Positions 63,206 through 64,000 of a stretch of 64,000 nt of DNA are shown here, in pieces (within the stretch, counting starts at the first letter, position 1; each line of letters starts with the position of its first letter). The DNA comes from Nageia nagi (lineage: Eukaryota > Pinophyta). A program made the translations under genes and the position numbers. Under the pieces are notes generated by a model. It made no database searches and was not told where the DNA came from. It saw only the letters and a program-made list of their open reading frames with translations. The stretch spans positions 190,774,001 through 190,838,000 of the forward strand of contig JBITNC010000001.1 in the NCBI GenBank assembly GCA_050084985.1, in the 5' to 3' direction.

Positions 63206-64000
63206 TCAGATCTGAATTTTCCCTTCTAAATCAGCCCATACCAAGCACAAAGATGAAGAGTAAAACTTTCTATTAGTGCATAATTTGTCCTTATATATTG
63301 CAGCCTTTTGGTGCAGCAAAGTAAATTCTGAAATGACATGATTCCTTACCCCAAACAGTGATGAATTTTCAGGAACACTATGGCCACAAAAATCAACAAG
63401 TGTATTTTCCTTTTTCTTTATGTCTTGGCTGCAAGTAAATGTGTCATGAGAAAATTTGATGCCCTTCTCATGTTCAAATCCTTCAGGAGAAGCTATGGAT
63501 TCTTGCAAACACACAAACAACCAAAGTGAGCTAAAACAAGTGAGGCCATTGCCCCATGTCATGTGCCAAGGATCCAAGTGGTTCCAACGACCACCAAGAC
63601 TTTCATTATCGGTTGAAACTATTCTTCCTTTCTCCTCTAAAACTGATTTGAAAACCTTCATGCTTTCATTTTCATTCCCCATGATCACCTCCAACCTTCT
63701 TAATCTCTCATTGTGTGCAAACACATTCGGATCCCATGGAGCTAGGAGACTATTGCAATTCACATGAAGAATTGATCTTTTCAACACATCACACTTTGAA
63801 ACCCAAGGCATGAAACTAGTATGTGCATACTCACAAGGTGATTGAAAAGTTTCAACATTCACATCTACATCAAGCTTCTTGTTCTTCACTACGTTCTCAA
63901 CAAATGGAGGTGATTGCATTTTGAAGGAAATACCTTGTAGTTCTACTTGACATACCTCATGTAGTGATACAATAATTTCTGATTTTCCTCCATTTTTGCA
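63206..64000 (-). CDS. Unidentified protein, reading frame open at the window end
   Basis: The minus-strand frame runs without a stop from the window edge (64000) to a stop at 63206: at least 264 codons, with an internal Met at 63919. It is the longest frame on this side of the window without an obvious repeat explanation. The protein is hydrophilic, with motifs such as LDPWHMTWGNGL and KKKENTLVDFCGHS, and matches no family that I recognise. No signal peptide or clear membrane segment is seen. It lies antisense within the presumed PANK intron, downstream of an LTR. It is more likely an internal retrotransposon protein than a host gene, given the surroundings, but its intact frame among decayed sequence is unusual. 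Confidence 0.45.
   Translation of the reverse strand, partial: CKNGGKSEIIVSLHEVCQVELQGISFKMQSPPFVENVVKNKKLDVDVNVETFQSPCEYAHTSFMPWVSKCDVLKRSILHVNCNSLLAPWDPNVFAHNERLRRLEVIMGNENESMKVFKSVLEEKGRIVSTDNESLGGRWNHLDPWHMTWGNGLTCFSSLWLFVCLQESIASPEGFEHEKGIKFSHDTFTCSQDIKKKENTLVDFCGHSVPENSSLFGVRNHVISEFTLLHQKAAIYKDKLCTNRKFYSSSLCLVWADLEGKIQI

Larger units (their letters stand above)
51660..64000 (+). other. PANK intron 8 (5' part), more than 12,341 bp
   Basis: The GT donor is at 51660; no acceptor followed by the expected kinase sequence is found. The region has AT-rich sequence, LTRs, two tandem arrays and one unidentified reading frame. It could contain a break in the gene, but exon 8 is intact and properly spliced in frame, so continuation beyond the window is the simpler reading. 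Confidence 0.7.

Noticed and set aside
51660-64000. PANK exon 9 (continuation after NIGQ)
   Set aside because: Read through for the conserved ISYLNALRF-type continuation in all frames by eye; nothing convincing was found.

Overview
The window is nuclear DNA of a seed plant, most likely a gymnosperm. It is AT-rich and full of old retrotransposon and DNA-transposon remains. It contains one recognisable host gene, broken into small exons by very large introns. There is no bacterial-type gene organisation. The lineage is an inference from giant TE-filled introns and long degenerate LTRs; no marker here fixes the species.

Host gene: the first eight coding exons of a plant-type pantothenate kinase (PANK; first step of coenzyme A synthesis) lie on the plus strand at 9371-9608, 9709-9921, 11418-11461, 47444-47560, 49761-49880, 50091-50185, 50342-50435 and 51528-51659. 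They join in frame to 351 residues. Every boundary has a GT donor and an AG acceptor. Intron 3 is 35,982 bp, and intron 8 runs off the window (more than 12.3 kb). The kinase C-terminus, and the phosphatase-like domain expected in plant PANK2-type proteins, are not in the window. A tandem duplication in intron 4 carries a broken copy of exon 5.

1-9 kb (upstream of the gene): a minus-strand LTR with TATA box and an initiator-Met-type primer-binding site; a decayed plus-strand Ty3/gypsy polyprotein (protease, RT, RNase H, integrase, chromodomain-like tail); LTR-like segments; and a tRNA-headed SINE with a 17-bp target duplication. A TATA box and a duplicated 90-bp block sit just upstream of the gene.

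9.9-11.4 kb (intron 2): a 415-bp Mutator-type MITE with 9-bp target duplications that carries a tRNA-like sequence.

11.5-47.4 kb (intron 3): stacked LTR elements. Several contain arrays of short repeats. Two arrays, near 19-20 kb and 29.6-31.1 kb, are made of about 46-bp hairpin (palindromic) units. Two oppositely oriented gypsy elements meet near 35.0 kb. The plus-strand one is interrupted by a 2,122-bp solo LTR with a 5-bp target duplication. Two hAT-type elements with 8-bp target duplications lie at 41497-42096 and 44469-45661. A perfect 99-bp tandem duplication lies at 42172-42369.

51.7-64 kb (intron 8 or beyond): AT-rich sequence, two LTRs in opposite orientation, a degenerate short-repeat array, a regular ~183-bp tandem array (at least 8 units) just before another LTR, and an unidentified minus-strand reading frame open to the window end.

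The feature that recurs most is a repeat array placed just 5' of a 3' LTR of one LTR family, seen with unrelated repeats at three or four places. Similarities within the window were judged by eye; no alignment or database search was run.
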